Origin: an uncultured Clostridia bacterium
Lineage (GTDB): Bacteria; Bacillota; Clostridia; Oscillospirales; JAAYOS01
Length of the DNA: 7,348 bases
Direction of reading: 5' to 3'
NCBI GenBank assembly: GCA_944386395.1
Contig: CALXAZ010000111.1
Coordinates: 1-7,348 of the forward strand
Shown piece after piece: positions 1 to 6,051 of the stretch; position 1 is the first letter of the stretch; the number at the start of each line of letters is the position of its first letter. Both the position numbers and the translations under genes were made by a program. The notes beneath the pieces were generated by a model. It saw only the letters and a program-made list of their open reading frames with translations. It had not been told where the DNA came from and did no database searches.

Positions 1-33
1 TACTCAGCAGTATATAACTCAAATATTTTTCTA

Positions 34-62
34 TTGACAAACTATATTTACGATGTTATCAT
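34..62 (+). promoter_or_regulatory. Sigma-A type promoter of guaB
   Basis: A perfect -35 box TTGACA (34-39) is separated by exactly 17 bases from TATCAT (57-62), which matches the TATAAT consensus at five of six positions. Transcription should start near base 69, leaving a leader of about 55 bases before the GTG start of guaB. The leader is too short for a purine riboswitch and shows no obvious hairpin or attenuator, so any control would have to be at the promoter itself. No experimental start is known. Confidence 0.8.
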
Positions 63-108
63 ATATCAATTATAGTTTCCCTTTCCATTCAACATTAACA
101 GCAAAAAG

Positions 109-116
109 AAAGGAGA
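109..116 (+). promoter_or_regulatory. Ribosome binding site deciding the GTG start of guaB
   Basis: AAAGGAGA lies 7 bases before the GTG at 124. This near-perfect Shine-Dalgarno at the right distance supports GTG as the true start; the encoded N-terminus also lines up with IMP dehydrogenases, which begin shortly before the GLTFDDVLL segment. Confidence 0.8.
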
Positions 117-123
117 CACAAAC

Positions 124-1596
124 GTGATAAATCCTGTATATTCGGAAAAATTTATTAAGGAAGGGCTTACTTTTGATGATGTCCTTCTAATCCCCAGCGA
201 AAGCGATGTCCTTCCTTCGGAGGCGGATCTGTCGACATACGTTACGAAAAAAATCAAGCTCAATATCCCTATTATCAGTGCTGCTATGGATACGGTAACT
301 GAAAGCCGCATGGCCATAGGTATCGCGCGTGAAGGTGGTATAGGGATAATCCACAAAAATATGTCGATCGCTGCCCAGGTTGAAGAAATCGACCTTGTAA
401 AGCGCTCTGAAAACGGCGTTATTACAAACCCGTTTTTCCTCTCTCCAGATAATACCCTCCAGGATGCCGATGATCTAATGGCAAAATTCCGCATTTCAGG
501 AGTTCCGATATGCTCAAATGATCGGCTTGTGGGAATAATTACAAACCGTGACCTAAAATTTGAGGAGGACATGACAAAGAGGATAGCAGAGGTCATGACT
601 GCCGAAGGTCTTATAACCGCCCCTGTTGGCACAACCCTTCGCCAAGCAAAGGAAATCCTCAGAAAGCATAAAATCGAAAAGCTTCCTTTGGTTGATGAAA
701 ATTTTGCTTTAAAGGGACTTATCACGATAAAAGATATCGATAAAGCTCTTGCATATCCGAATACTGCAAGAGATGAAAATGGTCGCCTGCTCGTTGGTGC
801 GGCAATTGGCGCAACAGCCGATGTGCTCGAGCGTGCGTCCGCTCTTATCGCTGCAGGAGCTGATCTTCTCGTTATGGACTCCGCGCATGGTCATTCTCTG
901 AATTATATCAGGGCATTTGAAAAGGTAAAAGTTGCTTTTCCAAATGTACAGCTCGTAGGAGGAAATATTGCCACTGCTGAAGCTGCTGAAGCACTTATTG
1001 CCGCTGGTGCAGATTGCATAAAGGTTGGTATAGGTCCCGGTTCCATATGTACAACCCGTGTAGTTGCCGGTATTGGTGTTCCCCAGATAACAGCGGTATA
1101 TGATGCCGCATGTGTTGCACATAAGCACGGTATCCCTGTAATTAGCGATGGTGGAATTAAGTATTCTGGTGATATAGTCAAAGCGCTCGCCGCTGGTGGG
1201 GATGCAGTCATGCTTGGTTCGCTGCTTGCCGGATGCGATGAAAGTCCGGGAGAGGACGAAATATTCCAAGGCAGAAAATTTAAGGTATACCGCGGAATGG
1301 GCTCGCTGGGTGCAATGAACCGCGGAGGTCGCGACCGCTATTTCCAGGAAAATGCCAAAAAGCTTGTCCCAGAAGGAGTAGAAGGGCGGGTACCATATAA
1401 GGGGGCTGTTTCCGAAACAATCTTCCAGCTGATGGGAGGGCTCCGTTCAGGCATGGGGTACTGCGGTACGGTTAATATTCAACAGCTACAGTCCAGGGCA
1501 CGCTTTGTACGCATAACAGGCGCTGGACTGAAAGAGAGCCATCCTCACGATATTTATATAACAAAAGAAGCTCCAAACTACTCTACATCAATATAA
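124..1596 (+). CDS. guaB: IMP dehydrogenase
   Basis: Inosine-5'-monophosphate dehydrogenase, the cytosolic enzyme that oxidises IMP to XMP with NAD+, the committed step of GTP synthesis. At 490 residues it has the usual bacterial length. Visible landmarks are GLTFDDVLLIP at 14-24, two CBS domains (about 95-205) inserted in the TIM barrel, the active-site loop GIGPGSICTTR (302-312) with catalytic Cys309, the phosphate-binding SDGGI (341-345), the mobile flap with the Arg405-Tyr406 dyad in GGRDRYF, EGVEGRVPYKG (417-427), and the C-terminal HPHDIYITKEAPNY. All key residues are present, so it should be active. It starts with GTG behind a strong ribosome binding site and its own sigma-A promoter. 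A sugar-isomerase-like gene follows after 32 bases with no terminator between, so the two are probably co-transcribed. Identification is secure. Confidence 0.98.
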   Translation: MINPVYSEKFIKEGLTFDDVLLIPSESDVLPSEADLSTYVTKKIKLNIPIISAAMDTVTESRMAIGIAREGGIGIIHKNMSIAAQVEEIDLVKRSENGVITNPFFLSPDNTLQDADDLMAKFRISGVPICSNDRLVGIITNRDLKFEEDMTKRIAEVMTAEGLITAPVGTTLRQAKEILRKHKIEKLPLVDENFALKGLITIKDIDKALAYPNTARDENGRLLVGAAIGATADVLERASALIAAGADLLVMDSAHGHSLNYIRAFEKVKVAFPNVQLVGGNIATAEAAEALIAAGADCIKVGIGPGSICTTRVVAGIGVPQITAVYDAACVAHKHGIPVISDGGIKYSGDIVKALAAGGDAVMLGSLLAGCDESPGEDEIFQGRKFKVYRGMGSLGAMNRGGRDRYFQENAKKLVPEGVEGRVPYKGAVSETIFQLMGGLRSGMGYCGTVNIQQLQSRARFVRITGAGLKESHPHDIYITKEAPNYSTSI

Positions 1597-1611
1597 ACCG
1601 CTACTTTCTCA

Positions 1612-1620
1612 AAAGGATGG
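1612..1620 (+). promoter_or_regulatory. Ribosome binding site deciding the start of the guaB-linked gene
   Basis: AAAGGATGG (1612-1620) is a Shine-Dalgarno sequence 8 bases before the ATG at 1629. An in-frame ATG at 1617 lies inside this site and has no spacing for one of its own, so 1629 (MKFSFSTIGCPDW) is the better start. Confidence 0.65.
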
Positions 1621-1628
1621 GGTTCAAT

Positions 1629-2432
1629 ATGAAATTCAGCTTTTCGACTATCGGCTGCCCGGACTGGATGCTAAATGAGGTTCTAGCAGCAGCAAATGAT
1701 TTTGGATATGACGGTGTTGAAATACGCGGACTTGGCGCCGACCTTTTTCTTCCAAAGGCACCATGTTTTGGAGAAAAGCGTCTTGCGACTTCTCTGCGTG
1801 AAATAGCCGATTCAGGTCTTGAAATTTCATGTCTCTCGTCAGACGCAAGCTGCCTTCTCAGCCTTCCGTTTGACGCAGTAACCGATAACATCAGGGCATA
1901 TATCGATTTGTGTGTCACCGTTGGGACAGACAAGGTTCGCCTTCTTGCCGAGGAGTGGGGCGCTCCAAGCGAGTATATCGACAAAAAACTTGTCTACAAC
2001 AATCTTTGCAAAGTTGTTCCTTATGCCGAAGAAAAGGGCATCACTCTTATGGTGGAAACCTGTGGCATCTATGCCGACTCACATGTTATGCGCAAACTCA
2101 TACAGAGCATCGGCAGCCCTAATGTCAAAGTTTTATGGGATATTCATCATCCCTTTACATACTGGAATGAACGTCCTTCTGAGACTGTCGATAATTTGGG
2201 TGAATATATTGTACATGTCCATGTTAAAGACAGCATCATGGTCAGCGGTCGTCCGGTTTACAAAATGCTCGGTTACGGAAATATCCCTGTTCAAGAATGT
2301 ATAGATGAGCTCAAAAGCTCTGGCTTTGACGGATACCTATCATTGGAATGGATGAAGCGTTGGAACGACGAGCTTGAAGCTCCGGGAATAGTGTTTGCTC
2401 ATTATATTAAAAAAATCAAAAAATATCTTTGA
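1629..2432 (+). CDS. Sugar phosphate isomerase/epimerase-like TIM-barrel protein (AP endonuclease 2 superfamily)
   Basis: A 267-residue soluble protein of the xylose-isomerase-like TIM-barrel family (which includes IolE, IolI, hydroxypyruvate isomerase and endonuclease IV). Family landmarks in order are DGVEIRG (28-34), LMVETCG with Glu143, VLWDIHHPF with Asp171 and His174, HVHVKDS (196-202), the loop LGYGNIPV (214-221), and YLSLEW with Glu240 near the end. Glu143, Asp171, the His residues and Glu240 sit where this family binds a divalent metal, so catalysis is likely intact; this placement is by motif, not alignment. There is no signal peptide or membrane segment. It lies 32 bases behind guaB in an apparent operon and ends just before a strong terminator. 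A distant homologue lies on the other strand at 2713-3693. The substrate cannot be read from the sequence: keto-inositol, keto-sugar or sugar phosphate are all possible. The family call is firm, the reaction unknown. Confidence 0.88.
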   Translation: MKFSFSTIGCPDWMLNEVLAAANDFGYDGVEIRGLGADLFLPKAPCFGEKRLATSLREIADSGLEISCLSSDASCLLSLPFDAVTDNIRAYIDLCVTVGTDKVRLLAEEWGAPSEYIDKKLVYNNLCKVVPYAEEKGITLMVETCGIYADSHVMRKLIQSIGSPNVKVLWDIHHPFTYWNERPSETVDNLGEYIVHVHVKDSIMVSGRPVYKMLGYGNIPVQECIDELKSSGFDGYLSLEWMKRWNDELEAPGIVFAHYIKKIKKYL

Positions 2433-2446
2433 GCAGTTTTAGTGAA

Positions 2447-2486
2447 ACAAAATAAAAAGGACTTTTCAATGTCCTTTTTATTTTGT
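2447..2486 (+). terminator. Intrinsic terminator of the guaB transcript
   Basis: A perfect 16-bp inverted repeat (2447-2462 with 2471-2486) surrounds an 8-base loop, 14 bases after the TIM-barrel stop codon. The core is AAAAAGGAC/GTCCTTTTT, so the T-rich right arm supplies the U-tract. The A-rich left arm would let it work on the minus strand as well. Confidence 0.85.
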
Positions 2487-2643
2487 GCTGGGTAGCTAAA
2501 TAACTTCAGTAGAGAACATATACCGGCAAATCCAATAGTGATTGCATGATATCTTCTCTTCAAGAAAGGTCCTTACAGCACGAGCATTTTACCGCAGCTT
2601 TCAATCAGCACAAGTTTATCTCGCTTTAATAAAGTAAATTATT

Positions 2644-2689
2644 TTATCTAAAAAGTGGCGATGTTATTCATCGCCACTTTTTTAGATAA
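2644..2689. terminator. Bidirectional terminator between the convergent operons
   Basis: GTGGCGATG (2655-2663) and CATCGCCAC (2669-2677) form a GC-rich 9-bp stem with a TTATT loop, flanked by five As on the left and six Ts on the right, with further pairing of TTATCT to AGATAA around them. The A/T flanks give a U-tract on either strand. On the minus strand it lies about 23 bases after the stop codon at 2713, so its main job is probably to end the oxidoreductase/isomerase operon, with back-up termination for the guaB side. Confidence 0.85.
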
Positions 2690-2712
2690 CTATTTATAAT
2701 ATTCAATGTGAT

Positions 2713-3693
2713 TTAAAAATATTTCTCAATTATCTCTTTGGTTTTAATAATATTTACAAAGTCTTTTCCACAGGCACCATTTGTCTCTATCGAATACCAC
2801 CCGTCAAAGCCATGCTTCTTTGCTATCTCACCCATACGCCTAAATTCTGTATGTGAGTCACAGCCTTCTCCATACTCATCTCCGAAAGCATATGTCTTTA
2901 TATGGCTTATCATTGGCTTACCACATGAAAACATCATATCTATGCCACGATACATATCCTCGCCCAAATGGAAATTTCCTACGTCGGGAGTAAGCTGGAA
3001 ATTTGGATGATTCACACCTTTGAAGATAGCAATTACTGCCTCTGGGAATTCTGTTGCACCGCCATGATTTTCCATAGTAACAGCAACATTCTTTGTGGCT
3101 CCATAATCAGCCAGCTCGCGGTATGACTCTATACAAATACTGAGATCCAGATTTCCATCTGCATCCCTATTTACATGTCCAGAATTAAAGCGTACACTTG
3201 GCGAACCGAGCTCAGCGGCAATATCTATCCAAAACTTTAACATCTCGATATCGGAGCGGCGTGCTTCCTTATCTGGGTTACCTATGTCTCCAAAATCAAT
3301 CGGCATGTTACCCACTCTGAGGTCATACTTTTTGAGCCATATTTTTATATTGTCGATCAGCTGGGGACGCTTTCTTGCAGCCTCCGCCATCTTTTCTCGG
3401 TGCTTCTGGAATATTTTTATTGTATTTGTATCTGGAGCCGGTCTAGATACAGTACCTGAGGCACGCGTTCCATCTGGAAATACAGGTTCAGGACTGCGAT
3501 CCGGATCAGGTGCGCCAAATGGACTTTCTGCATCAGGATCTCGATCTAGAATATTCATGCTTACAAGCTCTACTCCATCCAAACCAAGTTCCTTCACTAT
3601 GCGAAAAAAATCCTCCATTGTTGGTATCTTATCGGTATAAAGCGCATTTGAAAAACTAAAAGTAGATACACATATTTTCTTTTTACTGCTCAT
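2713..3693 (-). CDS. Sugar phosphate isomerase/epimerase-like TIM-barrel protein with an acidic, proline-rich insert
   Basis: A 326-residue member of the xylose-isomerase-like TIM-barrel family, probably a metal-dependent isomerase, epimerase or lyase acting on an oxidised sugar or polyol. Landmarks are ICVSTFSFS (7-15), LDGVELVS with Glu42, VRFNSGH (167-173), VTMENHGG with Glu208 and His210, LTPDVGNFH with Asp237, ISHIKTYAF with His264, and YSIETNG with Glu303. Glu208, Asp237, His264 and Glu303 are the likely metal ligands. It is longer than the usual 260-290 residues, mainly because of an insert at about 50-95 rich in Asp, Pro and Ser. The start at 3693 is chosen because AAAGGGG (3702-3708) sits 8 bases before it; a longer in-frame start at 3777 would overlap the upstream gene by about 60 bases and has no family-like sequence. 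It lies 22 bases after the oxidoreductase gene in the same operon. Family call firm, substrate unknown. Confidence 0.87.
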   Translation of the reverse strand: MSSKKKICVSTFSFSNALYTDKIPTMEDFFRIVKELGLDGVELVSMNILDRDPDAESPFGAPDPDRSPEPVFPDGTRASGTVSRPAPDTNTIKIFQKHREKMAEAARKRPQLIDNIKIWLKKYDLRVGNMPIDFGDIGNPDKEARRSDIEMLKFWIDIAAELGSPSVRFNSGHVNRDADGNLDLSICIESYRELADYGATKNVAVTMENHGGATEFPEAVIAIFKGVNHPNFQLTPDVGNFHLGEDMYRGIDMMFSCGKPMISHIKTYAFGDEYGEGCDSHTEFRRMGEIAKKHGFDGWYSIETNGACGKDFVNIIKTKEIIEKYF

Positions 3694-3715
3694 ATTGATT
3701 TCCCCTTTCATATGA

Positions 3716-4888
3716 TTAGAAAGTATATTCGAATCTGCCCCACTCTGTATCCTGAGTACGCATTGCGTTAGAAACACTAAGAGCGGCTATCTCTTCAGCA
3801 GTAACCTCACGACCAAGCTTGCCAGACAAGAAGATACCTTCGCTTACAAGCATCGTTTGCAATGCTACCTGTGCCGTATCAATACGCTCGGGCAATTCTC
3901 CCGCAAGATAGCCTATCCAATGTTCCTGCTCGTTGGCATAATAATGTTCCATAGGGTCAGACATAGCGCCCATAGCGTTCGACCCAAGCTTGAGATCTAT
4001 ATCTATATCATCCCCGCCCTTAGTAGTGAAAAACTTAAGGCTAGGGGTTGCCGGCCGTCCCATAAATCCCGGATCCTGCGTAAACTTAAGCCCGCCTTTG
4101 CTCCCCACTATAAATCCAGGACCAAGTTCATCCATATGTATAGCCCAGGTTTCTATAATATCAAACGTGATATTACCCTCATACTTTGCAAACCCTACTC
4201 CCATCTCTTCAACGCTCATTCCTGCCTCAGAGGCTGGTCTGCCCTTGTAGTCTATCTCCTGATATACCTGTCCACTCACTCGCTCCAGTTTGGGTAATCC
4301 CATTATATAGAGAAGCTGTGAGATATGGTATACACCCATATCGTAAAGCGCACCATGTCCCGCCCAATCCGAAAGAATAAACTCGCGAGAAAGTGGCATA
4401 TCAAGTCCAGGACGTCCACGACGGCGGAGACCTACAGAACGAGCATGGTATATATTTCCAAGTTCTCCATCCTCTATCATCTTCTTTGCCATACGTGATT
4501 GCCTAAAAAACATAAAATCAAGATGAATCGATAGTTCTTTTCCAAATGTCTTTGATGCATCATACAGACGTTTTGCATCGGCATAAGAACCAGCCATCGG
4601 TTTTTCAGAATAGCAATTTTTCCCAGATTTCATCACCTCATATGCCATAGGCAGATGAAGGTTATTATGCAGGCACACATCCACGCTATCAATATCGTCC
4701 CGCTTTAGCATTTCCCGGAAATCAGTGTACAAATCGGTCACGTTGTATTTTGCACCCCACGCTTCGAGACGTGGCTTATTGATATCACACGCCGCGACTA
4801 TCTTTACATTAGGAATGCTCTGATAACGCTGCATATGCTGATTGGAAATAACACCGGTGCCTATAATTCCCACTCTTATCTCCTTCAT
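3716..4888 (-). CDS. Gfo/Idh/MocA family NAD(P)-dependent oxidoreductase
   Basis: A 390-residue cytosolic dehydrogenase of the glucose-fructose oxidoreductase/inositol dehydrogenase family, which oxidises or reduces a hydroxyl of a sugar, polyol or glycoside. The Rossmann domain opens with VGIIGTGVIS (6-15), with Asp35 ending the second strand (VAACD). CYSEKPMA carries the family EKP motif with Lys96. The C-terminal domain has LYDMGVYHISQLLYIMG (181-197), where Asp183 is conserved and Tyr187 stands where inositol dehydrogenases have the catalytic His, followed by His188. This resembles the Tyr of the glucose-fructose oxidoreductase branch more than IolG. There is no signal peptide. A good ribosome binding site, AAAGGAAG (4897-4904), precedes the ATG. 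It is first in a two-gene operon with a TIM-barrel isomerase and diverges from a tetR gene, whose product is the likely regulator. Family secure, substrate unknown. Confidence 0.92.
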   Translation of the reverse strand: MKEIRVGIIGTGVISNQHMQRYQSIPNVKIVAACDINKPRLEAWGAKYNVTDLYTDFREMLKRDDIDSVDVCLHNNLHLPMAYEVMKSGKNCYSEKPMAGSYADAKRLYDASKTFGKELSIHLDFMFFRQSRMAKKMIEDGELGNIYHARSVGLRRRGRPGLDMPLSREFILSDWAGHGALYDMGVYHISQLLYIMGLPKLERVSGQVYQEIDYKGRPASEAGMSVEEMGVGFAKYEGNITFDIIETWAIHMDELGPGFIVGSKGGLKFTQDPGFMGRPATPSLKFFTTKGGDDIDIDLKLGSNAMGAMSDPMEHYYANEQEHWIGYLAGELPERIDTAQVALQTMLVSEGIFLSGKLGREVTAEEIAALSVSNAMRTQDTEWGRFEYTF

Positions 4889-4920
4889 ACTGATATCTTC
4901 CTTTCATATATAAAATTTAC

Positions 4921-4933
4921 CATATGCAATATG
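4921..4933. promoter_or_regulatory. Possible operator in front of the oxidoreductase operon
   Basis: CATAT-GCA-ATATG is an inverted repeat with 5-bp arms, 33 bases upstream of the oxidoreductase start. The sequence CAATATGTAT (4927-4936) recurs as CAATATGTTAT at 4974-4984 next to the tetR palindrome, which suggests two binding sites for one protein in the divergent region. The arms are short and AT-rich, so chance is possible. Confidence 0.35.
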
Positions 4934-4960
4934 TATTTCTGAGCACACTGCTGAAATCTA

Positions 4961-4987
4961 TTGACATATGTCACAATATGTTATAAA
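4961..4987 (+). promoter_or_regulatory. Promoter of the tetR gene
   Basis: A perfect TTGACA (4961-4966) is followed after 15 bases by TATAAA (4982-4987). The spacer is two bases shorter than the optimum, which often marks a weak or regulated promoter. Transcription would start near 4994, giving a leader of about 30 bases to the ATG at 5025 and excluding the in-frame ATG at 4968. No clear promoter for the divergent minus-strand operon was found in the same region. Confidence 0.55.
4962..4973. promoter_or_regulatory. Perfect 12-bp palindrome, likely TetR-family operator
   Basis: TGACATATGTCA reads the same on both strands and overlaps five bases of the tetR -35 box. TetR-family dimers bind such palindromes, commonly next to their own gene, and one placed over the -35 box would block RNA polymerase. 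By position it would give autorepression and, in the 136-base divergent gap, could also control the oxidoreductase operon. Binding is inferred, not shown. Confidence 0.55.
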
Positions 4988-5024
4988 TTTAATAGATAAC
5001 GAGAATAAAAAAGAGGTATATGAT

Positions 5025-5630
5025 ATGCACAAACGTATTGCTAAAGAGGACCGTCACGAACAACTGCTTAATGCCGCCTGCGAGCTATTTGCCAAAAAAG
5101 GTTTTGACGGAACTACAATGAAAGATATTGCGGCTCGCGCAGGAGTAACCCCTCCGCTTCTAAACCAGCATTTCAACAGCAAAGAAGACATATATTCGGA
5201 GCTCTATGAACGGTGGTGCGAGGATGTCAAGAAAATCGCTGTAATACCAATAATAGACGGTTCTGCTATAGCTACAATTGAAAATCTGCTAAAAGAGGAG
5301 CTGGAACAAGACTCCTGGTACTTTGAAAAGCTCTCTGGGCGGGATGTGCTGCTTGATCAGGCCGTACGTAACCGGGTTGGAATCTCTAAACTCCTTACCG
5401 CTGGCTTAAAACGCGGCAGCGATGTCGTTACCGATTCAATATTGCCTGTAGTTCAGTTCGGCATAGACGCAGGTGAGATCCGCAGAGGAGATGCTAAAGC
5501 AATAGCAAATATCATATGGACTATCCTTGGCGGTCTGAGAAATCAGAGGCGGAACTTTGCTGAAAGATTTTATCTTCCAACCATATACATGTTGCTAGAA
5601 CTGCTTAAAAACGATTGTATTAATAACTAA
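5025..5630 (+). CDS. TetR/AcrR family transcriptional regulator
   Basis: A 201-residue one-component regulator of normal TetR length. The N-terminal DNA-binding domain is clear: RHEQLLNAACELFAKKGFDG (10-29), then the helix-turn-helix TTMKDIAARAGVTPPLLNQHFNSKEDIY (30-56). The usual Tyr of the LYYHF-type segment is Leu here (PLLNQHF). The remaining 140 or so residues are a divergent helical ligand and dimer domain that does not reveal the effector. The start at 5025 is chosen because AAGAGG (5011-5016) lies 8 bases before it; the longer frame from 4968 lacks a ribosome binding site and begins inside the promoter. It is transcribed away from the oxidoreductase/isomerase operon, the typical layout for a local repressor, and a palindrome overlaps its -35 box. 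The inducer is probably a substrate or product of the neighbouring enzymes; that is inference. Confidence 0.9.
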   Translation: MHKRIAKEDRHEQLLNAACELFAKKGFDGTTMKDIAARAGVTPPLLNQHFNSKEDIYSELYERWCEDVKKIAVIPIIDGSAIATIENLLKEELEQDSWYFEKLSGRDVLLDQAVRNRVGISKLLTAGLKRGSDVVTDSILPVVQFGIDAGEIRRGDAKAIANIIWTILGGLRNQRRNFAERFYLPTIYMLLELLKNDCINN

Positions 5631-5665
5631 ATAATACTTAATAAATCGAAATTAATTACTGTGTA

Positions 5666-5695
5666 AGTATAACATGTCCCAAATATTCTTGTCAA
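5666..5695 (-). promoter_or_regulatory. Promoter-like site pointing leftward into tetR
   Basis: On the minus strand, a perfect TTGACA (complement of 5690-5695) is followed after 18 bases by TATACT (complement of 5666-5671), five of six matches to TATAAT. RNA would start near 5659 and run antisense through tetR. No minus-strand gene begins nearby; the next is the oxidoreductase operon at 4888. It could make an antisense RNA, a long leader for that operon, or be the leftover of a lost gene. Confidence 0.5.
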
Positions 5696-5932
5696 TATAC
5701 TCCGGTAATTTCATTGTGTTCTCATACAAACTTTATTTATTGCTAAACCATTTATAGTAACAGGAACAATTATTCTGTAATTTTTTATTTATTTTCATAC
5801 GCAAGCAAAAACAAATATTTATCACAAATTAATATTAAGAAAGTACTCAATAATTTTATCGTTAGAAAAATAAATACCGCCCAATTCTTAAAACAGTCTA
5901 ATGTATATGTGTATAAGTTCTATTTTATTTTT

Positions 5933-6051
5933 ACACCAAACACTTTTGACCTTTATATATTTTGATATATAAAATTTAATGAGAGTTTTTTGGACATAAG
6001 CCAAGGCTATAATTTGTGTGTGTAAGACAAATGTTTTCCTCACACCAAACA
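5933..6051 (+). repeat. Short direct repeats in the gene-free interval
   Basis: ACACCAAACA occurs at 5933-5942 and again at 6042-6051, 109 bases apart. A second word, AAACAGTCT, occurs at 5891-5899 and at 6047-6055, overlapping the second copy of the first. Both are short and lie in AT-rich DNA, but two C-containing words converging on one place is slightly more than expected by chance. They could be regulator half-sites or remnants of a duplication. Confidence 0.3.
5946..5973 (+). promoter_or_regulatory. Possible promoter for the Crp-like gene
   Basis: TTGACC (5946-5951, five of six matches) and TATAAA (5968-5973, five of six) are spaced by 16 bases. Transcription would start near 5980, giving a leader of more than 200 bases before the gene at 6196. 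In such AT-rich DNA the -10 match carries little weight. Confidence 0.35.

Noticed and set aside
66..1269. Long minus-strand open frames (66-725, 709-1269, 903-1211) opposite guaB
   Set aside because: They lie antisense to a well-conserved gene, have no recognisable domain and are the usual by-product of its codon use.
2530..2630. On the minus strand, short readings such as ARAVRTFLEEKIS resemble the C-terminal helix of LysR-type regulators
   Set aside because: Only about a dozen residues, bounded by stops and without support on either side; too short to call a gene remnant.
3694..3777. A 28-residue N-terminal extension of the second TIM-barrel protein
   Set aside because: It overlaps the end of the oxidoreductase gene, has no ribosome binding site, and the family sequence starts at the ATG at 3693.
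3857..4380. Plus-strand open frames opposite the oxidoreductase gene
   Set aside because: They are antisense to a clear Gfo/Idh/MocA gene and encode no known domain.
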